DNA of 23,254 bases from Alysiella sp. (lineage in GTDB: Bacteria; Pseudomonadota; Gammaproteobacteria; Burkholderiales; Neisseriaceae), in the NCBI RefSeq assembly GCF_030525755.1, contig NZ_JAUNEC010000026.1, positions 1 to 23,254 on the forward strand, written 5' to 3'. Below, one piece after another: positions 15,697-23,118 of the stretch (positions are counted from its first letter, which is position 1; each line of letters begins with the position of its first letter). The notes beneath the pieces were generated by a model. The model was not told the DNA's origin and made no database searches. It was given only the letters and a program-made list of their open reading frames with translations. The translations under genes and the position numbers were made by a program.

Positions 15697-15700
15697 ACCT

Positions 15701-15745
15701 AGTACACGACAATTTTTATTGTAAAGTGCGTATCCGCACCAGATT
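15701..15745. repeat. Decayed half copy of the 78-bp MITE-like repeat
   Basis: AGTACACGACAA followed by GTAAAGTGCGTATCCGCACC aligns with the reverse complement of 8324-8367, where AGTACACGACAA is followed by the GTAGGGTGCGC...GCGCACC arm. The first 12 bases are identical; the rest is diverged. Confidence 0.5.
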
Positions 15746-15839
15746 TAAAGTAATTTCAATTATTTTTGTGCGTAATTTACAGGTTGTACGAAATATTTCA
15801 GGTAACCTAAAACCAGTAAACATCAAGGAAATGAAGACC

Positions 15840-16205
15840 ATGAACAGCATTCAAAGATATGGCAGTAATCACAGACTTTCCGAAGCCGTCGTGGCAAACG
15901 GTTTTGTCTTTTTATCAGGTATGGTGCCTGAAAACACAAAGGGCAATATCACTGAACAAACAGCAGATGTATTGAACCAAATTGATGCTTGGTTAGTGCA
16001 ATGTGGTTCAGATAAAAGTCATATTTTGGAAGCCACCATTTATTTGTCCGATTTAAATGATTATGTATGTATGAATGAAGTTTGGGATAAATGGGTTGAT
16101 GCACAAAATACACCTGCTCGTGCTTGTGTTGAAGCGAAATTGGCCAACGCAGAATGGAAAGTGGAAATTAAAGTTTCTGCGGTACAAAAAAAGATTGAGG
16201 CATAA
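15840..16205 (+). CDS. RidA-family protein
   Basis: This 121-residue protein has the full RidA/YjgF fold signature. It has an N-terminal SEAVVANGFVFLSGMVPENT (about residues 14-33), TADVLNQIDAWLVQCGSDKS (about 41-60), ILEATIYLSDL and the C-terminal PARACVEAKLANAEWKVEIK with Arg94, the residue that in RidA binds the carboxylate of the enamine/imine substrate, and Glu109. RidA hydrolyses reactive 2-aminoacrylate and related imines; subgroup members can differ, so no gene symbol is assigned. The start is the ATG at 15840, ten bases after AAGGA. An in-frame ATG at 15831 is too close to that site. It sits after cysE, a serine-using pathway, but in its own unit. Both flanks carry off-dialect DUS-like motifs. 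Confidence 0.92.
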   Translation: MNSIQRYGSNHRLSEAVVANGFVFLSGMVPENTKGNITEQTADVLNQIDAWLVQCGSDKSHILEATIYLSDLNDYVCMNEVWDKWVDAQNTPARACVEAKLANAEWKVEIKVSAVQKKIEA

Positions 16206-16311
16206 TCATCAAGTCTGTTTTCAGGCGACCTCAATGCCTGCTTTTTGCCATATTAACCATAATTGGGCTTTCATTTAATGACTGCATGAAGTGTTGAGCT
16301 TGACCTTTGGC

Positions 16312-16340
16312 TTGACAGTACCCTTTACGCCCTTTACGAT
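16312..16340 (+). promoter_or_regulatory. Sigma70-type promoter for the mltD-like gene
   Basis: A perfect -35 box TTGACA (16312-16317), a 17-base spacer and a -10 box TACGAT (16335-16340, four of six). Transcription would start near 16347, about 30 bases before the ATG. Confidence 0.65.
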
Positions 16341-16377
16341 TGTGGGCTAAATTTGACCATATTGACCATTTTTATCA

Positions 16378-18708
16378 ATGAAATCTGTTAAAACCCTTGT
16401 TTTAGCCATCAGCAGTTTATTTGTACTGCCTGCGTTGGCACAAACACAAGACCCAAAATCTGAACGCACAGGTTTAGCAATGATGCGTTTACACGCTATG
16501 ACGTTCAGTTCGCCCAATGAGAGTGTAACAAGTGGCAGCATTTGGACACGTCTACGCCAAGATTTTCGCATTGGCGAAGTCAATTCCGCTTTGGTACGCA
16601 GCCATGAAAGCAAATTTGCTGCCAATAGTGCTTATTTCAATCGTACTATCAATCGCAGTACACCTTATATGTACCACATTGTGCATGAAGTCAAAAAACG
16701 CAATATGCCAGCTGAAATTGCACTTTTGCCGTTTATTGAAAGCGCGTATGTAACCAAAGCACGCTCACATGTTGGTGCATCGGGCTTATGGCAATTTATG
16801 CCTGCAACAGGTCGTCATTATGGCTTGGAGCAAACACCAATGTATGATGGTCGCCATGATGTTTACGCAGCAACCGATGCAGCATTGAATTATTTGCAAT
16901 ATTTATATGGTTTATTTGGCGATTGGTCTTTGGCTTTGGCAGCATACAACTGGGGAGAAGGCAATGTCAGCCGTGCCATTCGTCAAGCACAAGCCAATGG
17001 CTTGGAGCCTACTTATGAAAATTTGCGTATGCCTGCGGAAACGCGCAATTATGTACCCAAACTATTGGCAGTACGCAATTTGGTCAATAACCCACAGGCT
17101 TATGGTTTAAGGCTGCCTGAAATCGCCAATGAGCCCTATTTTAAAGCGGTGCAAGTCAGTGCACCCATGGACATCATGGCAGCTGCGTTCTTGGCAAACA
17201 TTCCTGAAAGCGAATTTTTGGCACTCAATCCTGCATTTAAAACCCCCGTTTTCATTCCCAAAGATGGCAACCGCAAAATGTTGTTACCCGTTTCAGCAGT
17301 CAAAACCTTTGAAAACAATTTCAAAGATGCTGACACCAAAACCCTGTTATCGTGGGACGTTTTCACACCCAGTACCAGTATGGATTTAACCCAACTTGCC
17401 ACGCAAACAGGCAGCACCGTTGCTGATTTAAAACGCCTTAACGGTATTTCAGGCAACAGCATTGCTGCAGGTCGCACCATTTTATTGAACAGAAATACCA
17501 CATTGGCATTACAGCAGCCACAACTTTCAGGCAGCAACACATTTGCTAAATTGGATTATGACCCTGTTCCCGATACATTTGTAGAACAAGCTCCAGTTTT
17601 GCCACCTAAAACCACACTTTCAGGCAGCCAATCTGAAACGCGTGTTACATCGGTTGTAACAGCGAAAGAAACAGTTATGCCGTCAACACCAGTTGTTGTA
17701 CCAACGTCTGTGAAACACAATCATGCCGATGTTGTGATTGCGCCACCCAGCAGTTTAACCAATCCAGCCACAACAGTAGCACATCATGACAACAGTCTTG
17801 CTCCTGCGCAAGAAGTGAAAGAAAGTGTTCAAGCAGCCTTGTCCATTCCCCAGCCTTCGGCACAAACTTTGATTGTAGGTACGCAAAAGGCACCTGTGTT
17901 TGTGCCAGAGGAAGCGTTAAAGAAACCAGAACGCAGTACGAGCGATGCTGTTGTGCCGAATCGTGAACCAAAAGAACCCACTGAAAAGGTTCAGGCAGCA
18001 TCTGAAAACACGCTTACACAACAAGCAGAAGATGGTTTAAATGAATTGGTAGAGCGCCAAAAACGCCAGCATGAGCAAGCGCAAGTGAGTGAGAAAAAAT
18101 CCAATTCCACTTCTGTTGCAGCAGTTCAGGCAAGCAGCAACAAAAACCATTTGGCAACAAACTCGCAAGTTGTCGCAAAAGTAATGACAACGGTTCAAAA
18201 ACGCCCTGAAACCACTGTATCCAACAGTAAAGAACGCAATGACCTTGCTCTCAAAAGCAAAACGGCTGTGCCGAACAGCAAACGAGTAGAAAACGCGAAA
18301 ACCAAAACCCTTACCCATAAAGTAGAAGCAGGGGATACTTTATACAATATTGCAAAACGGCATCAGATTGAAGTAGCAGATTTACTGGCTGTGAACAACA
18401 TCAAAGGCAACAACATCAAATTGGGACAGGTCTTAAAAATTGTTGTTGAAAATAAGAAAACTGTTGTTGTAAAAGAAAAAAATGATAAAAACGACAAATC
18501 CAACAACAATAAAACCAATACCAGCAAAAACCTTGCTGAACAAAAAAAACCCAATAGCAATCGCAAATCTGCGCCTGTTGTACACACAGTAAAAAAAGGT
18601 GACACTTTAGAAAGCATTGCCAAGCGTTACAATTTAGATGTGGGCGACTTAAAACGTGCCAATGGTGGCAACAGCCGTTTGCAAATCGGGCAAAAAGTGA
18701 AGCTGTAA
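16378..18708 (+). CDS. mltD: MltD-like lytic transglycosylase with LysM repeats
   Basis: This periplasmic peptidoglycan lytic transglycosylase has 776 residues, much longer than E. coli MltD (about 450). A signal peptide spans residues 1-21 (MKSVKTLVLAISSLFVLPAL, cut after ALA). There is no lipobox, unlike E. coli MltD. The SLT domain (about 95-235) has IALLPFIESAYVTKARSHVG with catalytic Glu121, GASGLWQFMPATGRHYGL and LALAAYNWGEGNVSRAI. A degenerate LysM-like stretch lies near 320-370 and two clear LysM domains follow at about 646-688 (KVEAGDTLYNIAKRHQIEV) and 735-776 (VKKGDTLESIAKRYNLDVGD). A long low-complexity linker rich in Ser, Thr, Val, Gln and Lys fills about 380-645 and explains the extra length. 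A promoter lies just upstream, but no Shine-Dalgarno is obvious. One perfect DUS and two partial ones are coding. Confidence 0.93.
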   Translation: MKSVKTLVLAISSLFVLPALAQTQDPKSERTGLAMMRLHAMTFSSPNESVTSGSIWTRLRQDFRIGEVNSALVRSHESKFAANSAYFNRTINRSTPYMYHIVHEVKKRNMPAEIALLPFIESAYVTKARSHVGASGLWQFMPATGRHYGLEQTPMYDGRHDVYAATDAALNYLQYLYGLFGDWSLALAAYNWGEGNVSRAIRQAQANGLEPTYENLRMPAETRNYVPKLLAVRNLVNNPQAYGLRLPEIANEPYFKAVQVSAPMDIMAAAFLANIPESEFLALNPAFKTPVFIPKDGNRKMLLPVSAVKTFENNFKDADTKTLLSWDVFTPSTSMDLTQLATQTGSTVADLKRLNGISGNSIAAGRTILLNRNTTLALQQPQLSGSNTFAKLDYDPVPDTFVEQAPVLPPKTTLSGSQSETRVTSVVTAKETVMPSTPVVVPTSVKHNHADVVIAPPSSLTNPATTVAHHDNSLAPAQEVKESVQAALSIPQPSAQTLIVGTQKAPVFVPEEALKKPERSTSDAVVPNREPKEPTEKVQAASENTLTQQAEDGLNELVERQKRQHEQAQVSEKKSNSTSVAAVQASSNKNHLATNSQVVAKVMTTVQKRPETTVSNSKERNDLALKSKTAVPNSKRVENAKTKTLTHKVEAGDTLYNIAKRHQIEVADLLAVNNIKGNNIKLGQVLKIVVENKKTVVVKEKNDKNDKSNNNKTNTSKNLAEQKKPNSNRKSAPVVHTVKKGDTLESIAKRYNLDVGDLKRANGGNSRLQIGQKVKL
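17110..17121 (+). repeat. Perfect DUS inside the mltD-like gene
   Basis: AGGCTGCCTGAA, read in frame as RLPE. Confidence 0.9.
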
Positions 18709-18749
18709 AAATCTGTGTTCAGCAGATTAACAGAAATTACGGTTAAACT

Positions 18750-18880
18750 AACGCGAACTTGGGATAAAAATCATTTAACCATTTGTTTTGATAAAACGGT
18801 ATTTTAGGGTGCAAGTACTTACCCTATATAAGTCATTTATTTTCATGGTGTTTTCAATTTTCTTATCCCAAACCCGCGTT
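18750..18880. repeat. Imperfect inverted-repeat unit, MITE-like
   Basis: AACGCGAACTTGGGATAA (18750-18767) and TTATCCCAAACCCGCGTT (18863-18880) are inverted copies with three mismatches. Inside, GGTTAAA/TTTAACC and TAGGGT-(10)-ACCCTA form nested smaller hairpins. There is no coding potential. Confidence 0.5.
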
Positions 18881-18927
18881 GGAATAGGGTAAAACTACAC
18901 CGCTTTACAGGTCATCAGTAACCATTT

Positions 18928-18968
18928 AAGCTGCCTGAAAAACACCATGATGTTTTCAGGCAGCTTTT
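18928..18968. terminator. DUS-based hairpin terminator
   Basis: AAGCTGCCTGAAAAACA pairs with TGTTTTCAGGCAGCTT (one bulged A) around CCATGA, followed by TT. Both arms are DUS with one changed base, and the changes are compensating (AAGC/GCTT), so pairing is kept. It lies about 220 bases after the mltD stop. Confidence 0.7.
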
Positions 18969-19157
18969 CAGTAGACGACCAAAATGATTTTTGTAGGTCA
19001 GACATTCATACCCGACAACATGGTTACGGTACATTGTTTCGCGCATGAATGCCTGACTGATAAATTGTTGCATACTGTGAGATAGTGTGTTTATCAGGTC
19101 ATAACCGTTAAACAACCATAATTTGAAATAACCCCATGATTGAGGAAAATATACTTT

Positions 19158-21533
19158 ATGCGCCTTATTCGCCGTATTTACATGGCTGCGTTGCTTCTGC
19201 TATTGGGTTTTGTGCTGCATGCCATATTGGGGCAATCGTGGTTGAAAACCGATTTGGCTGATTTATTGCCTCATTCTGAACAAAACGCGATATTGCGCGC
19301 AGCAGATTCATCTGTACAAAAACAGATGAATGAACAAGTGGTGTTATTGGCGGGCAATCATGATGCGGAACAGGCGTTTCAGGCAGCCGCAGAGATTGCC
19401 ACGTTTTGGCGACAAAGTGGCATATTTATTGCGGTGGAGGACCGCATTTTGCCTGATTTAGTGCAAGTTCGTTCAGATGTAAGCAAATTGGCGTTGGCGG
19501 TGCTGCCTGAAACACAAAGGCAGCAACTGTTGAATGAACCACAAACTTATTTCAGGCAGCGTGCAGAAGATGCCGTTAATCCTTTTTCGGTCTCACCCTT
19601 ATCTTTGGAACAAGATTGGTTGGGATTGGGGCGTTTTGTATTGGCGCAAAGTAACCCACACAATCGCGTGCAATGGCATGCTGAAAATGGCATGGTGTTT
19701 TCACAAGATGAAACAGGTAAAACATGGGTATGGATACACGGTAAGCTGCCTGAAACCAATAGGCAGCCTGAACAACTATGGCATTTAATGCAAAAAAGTC
19801 ACGATTTGGCTATGGGTAAAGCCGATATTTTGACTGCGGGTGGTACATTGTTTGCCGCAGAAGCCAAAATATCTGCCGAACGGGAAAGCCAAATGATGGG
19901 CACATTGGGTTTGTTTTTGACCTTTGCGGTGTTGTTATGGGTGTTTCGCAGCGGACGGGTATTTTTGCTCTTGATTCCTTTAATGGCAGGTATGCTGTGG
20001 GGTTTAGCGGCTTCTTTATGGGTGTTTGGTGAAATACATGCTTTAACTTTGGTTATAGGCACAAGTTTGGTCGGTATGTTGGTAGACTTTCCTTTACATT
20101 GGCTTACACCAGCAGTGTTCAGGCAGCCTGAACACCTAAAAAATGGCATTTGGCAAGCACAATATGCCATGCGTGAGGTTTTACCCACATTCATGGTCAG
20201 TTTATTGATTACCGCATCGGGTTACGCCTTATTATGGTTTACCCCTTTGCCTGTGTTACGCCAAACGGCTGTATTTTCCAGTTTTGCGCTCATTGGCGCG
20301 TTTGGGGCAACTGTGTTGTGTCTTCCGCCTTTGTTTGCTCGCTATCATGTTTGTGTTGTGCCGTTTACAGCGTGGGCTGAAAAATGGTTGAGTTTGATGT
20401 CATGTTTCAAAGTTCGTTTGCGTAAACCCGCTTGGTGGTTCATTGGTGCGGTGTTTTTATTGGGTGGTTGGTGGCAAAGTCATTGGAAAGACGACATTCG
20501 TCAATGGGCGAATTTGTCGCCTGTTTTGGTGCAGCAGGCGCAACAGATTGCCAAACTCGGTGGTACAGAATTGGGCGGGCATTATTGGGTTGTCGAAGCC
20601 GATTCACCCGATGCCTTGCTGCACAAAAATACCGAAGTACGGCGTGTGCTGCACAGTTTGATTCGAGCGGGTAAATTGGGTGGTATGCAGTCGCTGGACC
20701 AATTTGTCGCAACGCAAAGTGAACAACAAAAATTACAGAACCGCTTGCGCGAACTGGTTAGGCTGCCTGAAACATGGCAAGCACTTGCAGATATGGGTGT
20801 GCCACGAACCACCATACAGCAAGCGTTGCATGACGCTGCGGCTGCACCCACTTTAAGCCTTTCAGGCAGCCTACAAACTCAACTTGCTCAAGCATGGCAA
20901 CCTTTGTATTTGGGCGAAGTGGAGCAAGGCAGGTTTGCGGCGATTATCCGTTTGTATGATGTGCAAGATGTGGCAGCGGTACGCGCTGCCGTGCAGCATA
21001 TTCAAGGCGTGCATTGGGGTGACCAACGTGGTGCGTTAAACGAAGCCTTCCAGCACACGCGTAATCAGGCGGCTTGGTTGAAACTGGCATCATTCGCTTT
21101 GGCGTGGTTGGTGTTGGCTAAATGGTTGGGATGGCGGCGAGGCAGTGGCATTTTACTTGTACCGCTATTGGCTGTGGCAACAACAATATCGGTTTTAGCT
21201 TGGTTGGGCATACCCATAGGTTTATTTGTCATGTTTGGTTTATTGCTGGTATCGGCTGTTGGTGTGGATTACGCGCTGTATGCACAAAATGCACCACACA
21301 CCGCCAAAGCACGGGCAGGTGGCTTGATTTTGGCGGCTTTGACAACGGGTATTTCCTTTGCTTTATTGAGTGTAAGTGCCACGCCTGCGGTGGCTGCATT
21401 TGGTATTACGGTAGCAACAGGCGTGATATTAAATTTGTGTTTGGCAAGTGTGATGCTGCCTGAAAAACAGCATTGTGAGACACCGTTTGAACAGCCATCA
21501 AAAAACCTTTCAGGCAGCCATAATCACGCGTAA
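19158..21533 (+). CDS. MMPL/RND-type predicted lipid exporter
   Basis: This 791-residue membrane protein has the RND/MMPL plan. There is one N-terminal helix (about residues 8-26) and a periplasmic domain to about 245. Five helices lie at about 250-410 (GLFLTFAVLLWVF; ALTLVIGTSLVGMLVDFPLH with the family's membrane Asp). A second periplasmic domain spans about 430-635, and a second helix bundle (about 640-775) has FGLLLVSAVGVDYALYAQNA with a matching membrane Asp. These paired Asp residues are typical of proton-driven MMPL exporters. Proteins of this 'predicted exporter' type occur in aryl polyene and xanthomonadin loci. I start at 19158, after GAGG, because the TTG at 19140 overlaps that site. 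The gene contains about ten DUS or near-DUS copies. A halogenase-like gene follows 52 bases later. Confidence 0.92.
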   Translation: MRLIRRIYMAALLLLLGFVLHAILGQSWLKTDLADLLPHSEQNAILRAADSSVQKQMNEQVVLLAGNHDAEQAFQAAAEIATFWRQSGIFIAVEDRILPDLVQVRSDVSKLALAVLPETQRQQLLNEPQTYFRQRAEDAVNPFSVSPLSLEQDWLGLGRFVLAQSNPHNRVQWHAENGMVFSQDETGKTWVWIHGKLPETNRQPEQLWHLMQKSHDLAMGKADILTAGGTLFAAEAKISAERESQMMGTLGLFLTFAVLLWVFRSGRVFLLLIPLMAGMLWGLAASLWVFGEIHALTLVIGTSLVGMLVDFPLHWLTPAVFRQPEHLKNGIWQAQYAMREVLPTFMVSLLITASGYALLWFTPLPVLRQTAVFSSFALIGAFGATVLCLPPLFARYHVCVVPFTAWAEKWLSLMSCFKVRLRKPAWWFIGAVFLLGGWWQSHWKDDIRQWANLSPVLVQQAQQIAKLGGTELGGHYWVVEADSPDALLHKNTEVRRVLHSLIRAGKLGGMQSLDQFVATQSEQQKLQNRLRELVRLPETWQALADMGVPRTTIQQALHDAAAAPTLSLSGSLQTQLAQAWQPLYLGEVEQGRFAAIIRLYDVQDVAAVRAAVQHIQGVHWGDQRGALNEAFQHTRNQAAWLKLASFALAWLVLAKWLGWRRGSGILLVPLLAVATTISVLAWLGIPIGLFVMFGLLLVSAVGVDYALYAQNAPHTAKARAGGLILAALTTGISFALLSVSATPAVAAFGITVATGVILNLCLASVMLPEKQHCETPFEQPSKNLSGSHNHA
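19743..19772 (+). repeat. Tandem DUS pair inside the exporter gene
   Basis: AAGCTGCCTGAA (one mismatch) at 19743-19754 and AGGCAGCCTGAA (perfect Kingella dialect) at 19761-19772, both in frame (KLPE and RQPE). Confidence 0.85.
20118..20132. repeat. Two-strand DUS 15-mer inside the exporter gene
   Basis: TTCAGGCAGCCTGAA, read in frame as part of VFRQPEH in the loop after a membrane helix. Confidence 0.85.
20760..20771 (+). repeat. Perfect DUS inside the exporter gene
   Basis: AGGCTGCCTGAA, read as RLPE in the second periplasmic domain. Confidence 0.9.
20861..20872 (-). repeat. Perfect DUS inside the exporter gene, reverse
   Basis: TTCAGGCAGCCT, read as LSGSL. Together with the copy at 20760 it forms a widely spaced inverted pair. 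Confidence 0.9.
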
Positions 21534-21585
21534 AATCCCATCTTTCTTTTATTAACAAATTGACAAGAAAGCAAATCACATCATC

Positions 21586-22821
21586 ATGTCTCATTTTGAT
21601 ATTGCCATTATTGGTGCAGGTCCAGCAGGTGCGGTTGCCGCTGCTTTATTGAATAAACAAGGTTTTAAAGTTTGTGTTTTGGAAAAACAACATTTTCCAC
21701 GCTTTATGATTGGCGAAAGCCTGCTGCCTTATTGCATGGAAATCTTGGCAGAAGCAAATATGGTCGCCGCTGTACAAGCCGAGCCCAGTTTTCAGTTTAA
21801 AAACGGTGTAGCATTTACTTGGGGCAGTCGCTACACCTATTTTGATTTTACCGACAAATTTTCCGCAGGCGCAGGCACCACTTTTCAAGTGCGTCGAGCC
21901 ATATTTGACAAAATTTTGATAGATGAAGCAGTCAAACAAGGCGTAGAAGTACGTTTTGGACACGGTGTTAACGCCTTTGACAACAGCGGCGATGTAGCGC
22001 ATTTAAGTGTGGAAAATGATGCAGGTAAAACCTATAACTTAACTGCCCAATTTGTGCTTGATGCCAGCGGCTATGGGCGTGTATTGCCACGTTTATTGGA
22101 TTTGGAAACCCCGTCTTCCTTGCCACCGCGCATGGCACACTTTACCCACATTCAAGACAACATCACTTCCCCAAAATTTGACCGCAATAAAATCCTAATT
22201 ACCACGCATCCACAACACCGCGATGTGTGGTTTTGGACAATTCCATTTGGCGACAACCATTGCTCCATCGGCGTAGTGGGTACGCCAGACAAACTATTGG
22301 GCGACAGCGAAACCGTTTTGAAAAAATGGGTGCACGAATGCCCGATGTTGGCAGAAATTCTGGATAAAGCCATATGGGAAAACGACTTTCCTTTCCGTTC
22401 TATTCAAGGTTATTCCGCCAACGTCAAAACACTATATGGCAAACACTTCGCACTTTTGGGCAATGCTGCCGAGTTTCTTGACCCAGTATTCTCATCAGGC
22501 GTAACCATTGCCTTACATTCTGCGAAATTGGCTGCGGATTTATTGGGTAAGCAACTCAAAGGCAAAACCACAGACTGGCAAACCGAATTTGCCGAACCCT
22601 TAATGCAAGGTGTCAATACTTTCCGCACCTATGTTACAGGCTGGTACGACACCCGTTTTCAAAACGTCATTTACGCCCCAAACCGCAGCCCCGAAATCAG
22701 TCGCATGATTTCCTCTATTCTGGCAGGCTACGCATGGGATAACCAAAATCCCTTTGTAGCAAAACACGCCCAAAGACTTGATGCACTTGCGGCTTTGGTT
22801 GGCGAAATTGCACCACAATAA
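21586..22821 (+). CDS. Flavin-dependent halogenase-like oxidoreductase
   Basis: The 411-residue protein begins with a Rossmann FAD-binding motif (DIAIIGAGPAGAVAAALLNK, GxGxxG at residues 10-15) and has MIGESLLP (41-48). It carries three features of flavin-dependent halogenases. SFQFKNGVAFTWG places Lys72 where the family has its catalytic lysine. VWFWTIP (214-220) fits the WxWxIP motif. FLDPVFSSG (297-305) fits the FxxPxxSxG motif. LLGNAAEFLDP is the second FAD/ribityl site. It could halogenate a phenolic or polyene substrate, or be a non-halogenating member, which occur in pigment clusters. The substrate cannot be told from sequence. It probably shares an operon with the exporter upstream. 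Shine-Dalgarno is weak (GAAAG). Confidence 0.85.
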   Translation: MSHFDIAIIGAGPAGAVAAALLNKQGFKVCVLEKQHFPRFMIGESLLPYCMEILAEANMVAAVQAEPSFQFKNGVAFTWGSRYTYFDFTDKFSAGAGTTFQVRRAIFDKILIDEAVKQGVEVRFGHGVNAFDNSGDVAHLSVENDAGKTYNLTAQFVLDASGYGRVLPRLLDLETPSSLPPRMAHFTHIQDNITSPKFDRNKILITTHPQHRDVWFWTIPFGDNHCSIGVVGTPDKLLGDSETVLKKWVHECPMLAEILDKAIWENDFPFRSIQGYSANVKTLYGKHFALLGNAAEFLDPVFSSGVTIALHSAKLAADLLGKQLKGKTTDWQTEFAEPLMQGVNTFRTYVTGWYDTRFQNVIYAPNRSPEISRMISSILAGYAWDNQNPFVAKHAQRLDALAALVGEIAPQ

Positions 22822-22848
22822 TGCCAATTATCTTTTAAGGACAAAACC

Positions 22849-23049
22849 ATGAAAATTTTCCTAATCACCATCGTATTTTTTCTGTCTGTGATTTTGGCTA
22901 TGGCAATTGGCTACATCGTCAAACGCCGTGAAATCAAAGGCAGTTGCGGCGGTATTGCCAACTTAGGTATAGAAAAAGTATGCGACTGCGATACCCCTTG
23001 CGACCGCCGCCGCAAACAAATGGAACAAGAAGCGCAAAATCGCATTTAG
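22849..23049 (+). CDS. nqrM: Na+-NQR maturation protein NqrM
   Basis: This small protein (66 residues) has one N-terminal membrane helix (about residues 3-24, FLITIVFFLSVILAMAIGYI), a basic KRREIKGSCGG segment and a Cys cluster GSCGGIANLGIEKVCDCDTPC. One helix followed by CGG...CxCxxPC is the DUF539/NqrM pattern. NqrM is needed to assemble the iron centre of the sodium-translocating NADH:quinone oxidoreductase; the four Cys probably handle iron. AAGGA lies eight bases before the ATG. nqr structural genes are not in this window; here it lies 27 bases after the halogenase-like gene. The stop codon overlaps the first bases of a DUS. Confidence 0.9.
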   Translation: MKIFLITIVFFLSVILAMAIGYIVKRREIKGSCGGIANLGIEKVCDCDTPCDRRRKQMEQEAQNRI

Positions 23050-23106
23050 GCTGCCTGAAACTCTGTTATTACCGCAGAATCACATTCCTCATTTTTCAGG
23101 CAGCCT
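23048..23106. terminator. Inverted DUS pair after nqrM
   Basis: AGGCTGCCTGAA (23048-23059) and TTCAGGCAGCCT (23095-23106) are perfect inverted copies 35 bases apart. The first overlaps the nqrM stop codon. It is a likely terminator or at least an mRNA 3'-end hairpin. Confidence 0.7.
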
Positions 23107-23118
23107 TGTATATTCGCG

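Larger units (their letters stand above)
15481..15839. other. Gene-free spacer between cysE and the RidA gene
   Basis: No credible gene lies in these 359 bases. They hold an off-dialect DUS-like motif (TTCAGACAACCT, 15485-15496) and a 191-base stretch bounded by imperfect inverted repeats (15506-15518 and 15684-15696). Next is a half copy of the 78-bp MITE-like repeat (15701-15745), then a second off-dialect motif (TTCAGGTAACCT, 15797-15808). AAGGA at about 15825 belongs to the RidA gene. Confidence 0.7.
18709..19157. other. Gene-free spacer between mltD and the exporter gene
   Basis: No credible gene in these 449 bases. The first part (18750-18880) is an imperfect inverted-repeat unit. A DUS hairpin follows at 18928-18968. 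The last 150 bases hold two more imperfect inverted repeats (GTCAGACATTCAT near 18997 with ATGAATGCCTGAC near 19046; CTGATAAA with TTTATCAG near 19057-19098). A 66-codon minus-strand frame crosses them without protein character. The exporter start follows GAGG at 19141. Confidence 0.6.

Noticed and set aside
15590..15700. Minus-strand 28-residue frame (AIGNSFRSCFSF...) in the cysE-RidA spacer
   Set aside because: No start codon and it ends within the repeat-like stretch; more likely repeat DNA than a gene.
16240..16360. Minus-strand frame of about 40 residues with Lys/Gly/Gln-rich sequence (NRKGRKGYCQAKGQAQHF)
   Set aside because: No start codon or ribosome site, a stop just upstream, and it overlaps the promoter of the mltD-like gene. 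It could be a trace of an old gene, but there is too little to support this.
18915..19115. 66-codon minus-strand frame before the exporter gene
   Set aside because: It is composed largely of a DUS hairpin and other inverted repeats, has no ribosome site and no protein character.
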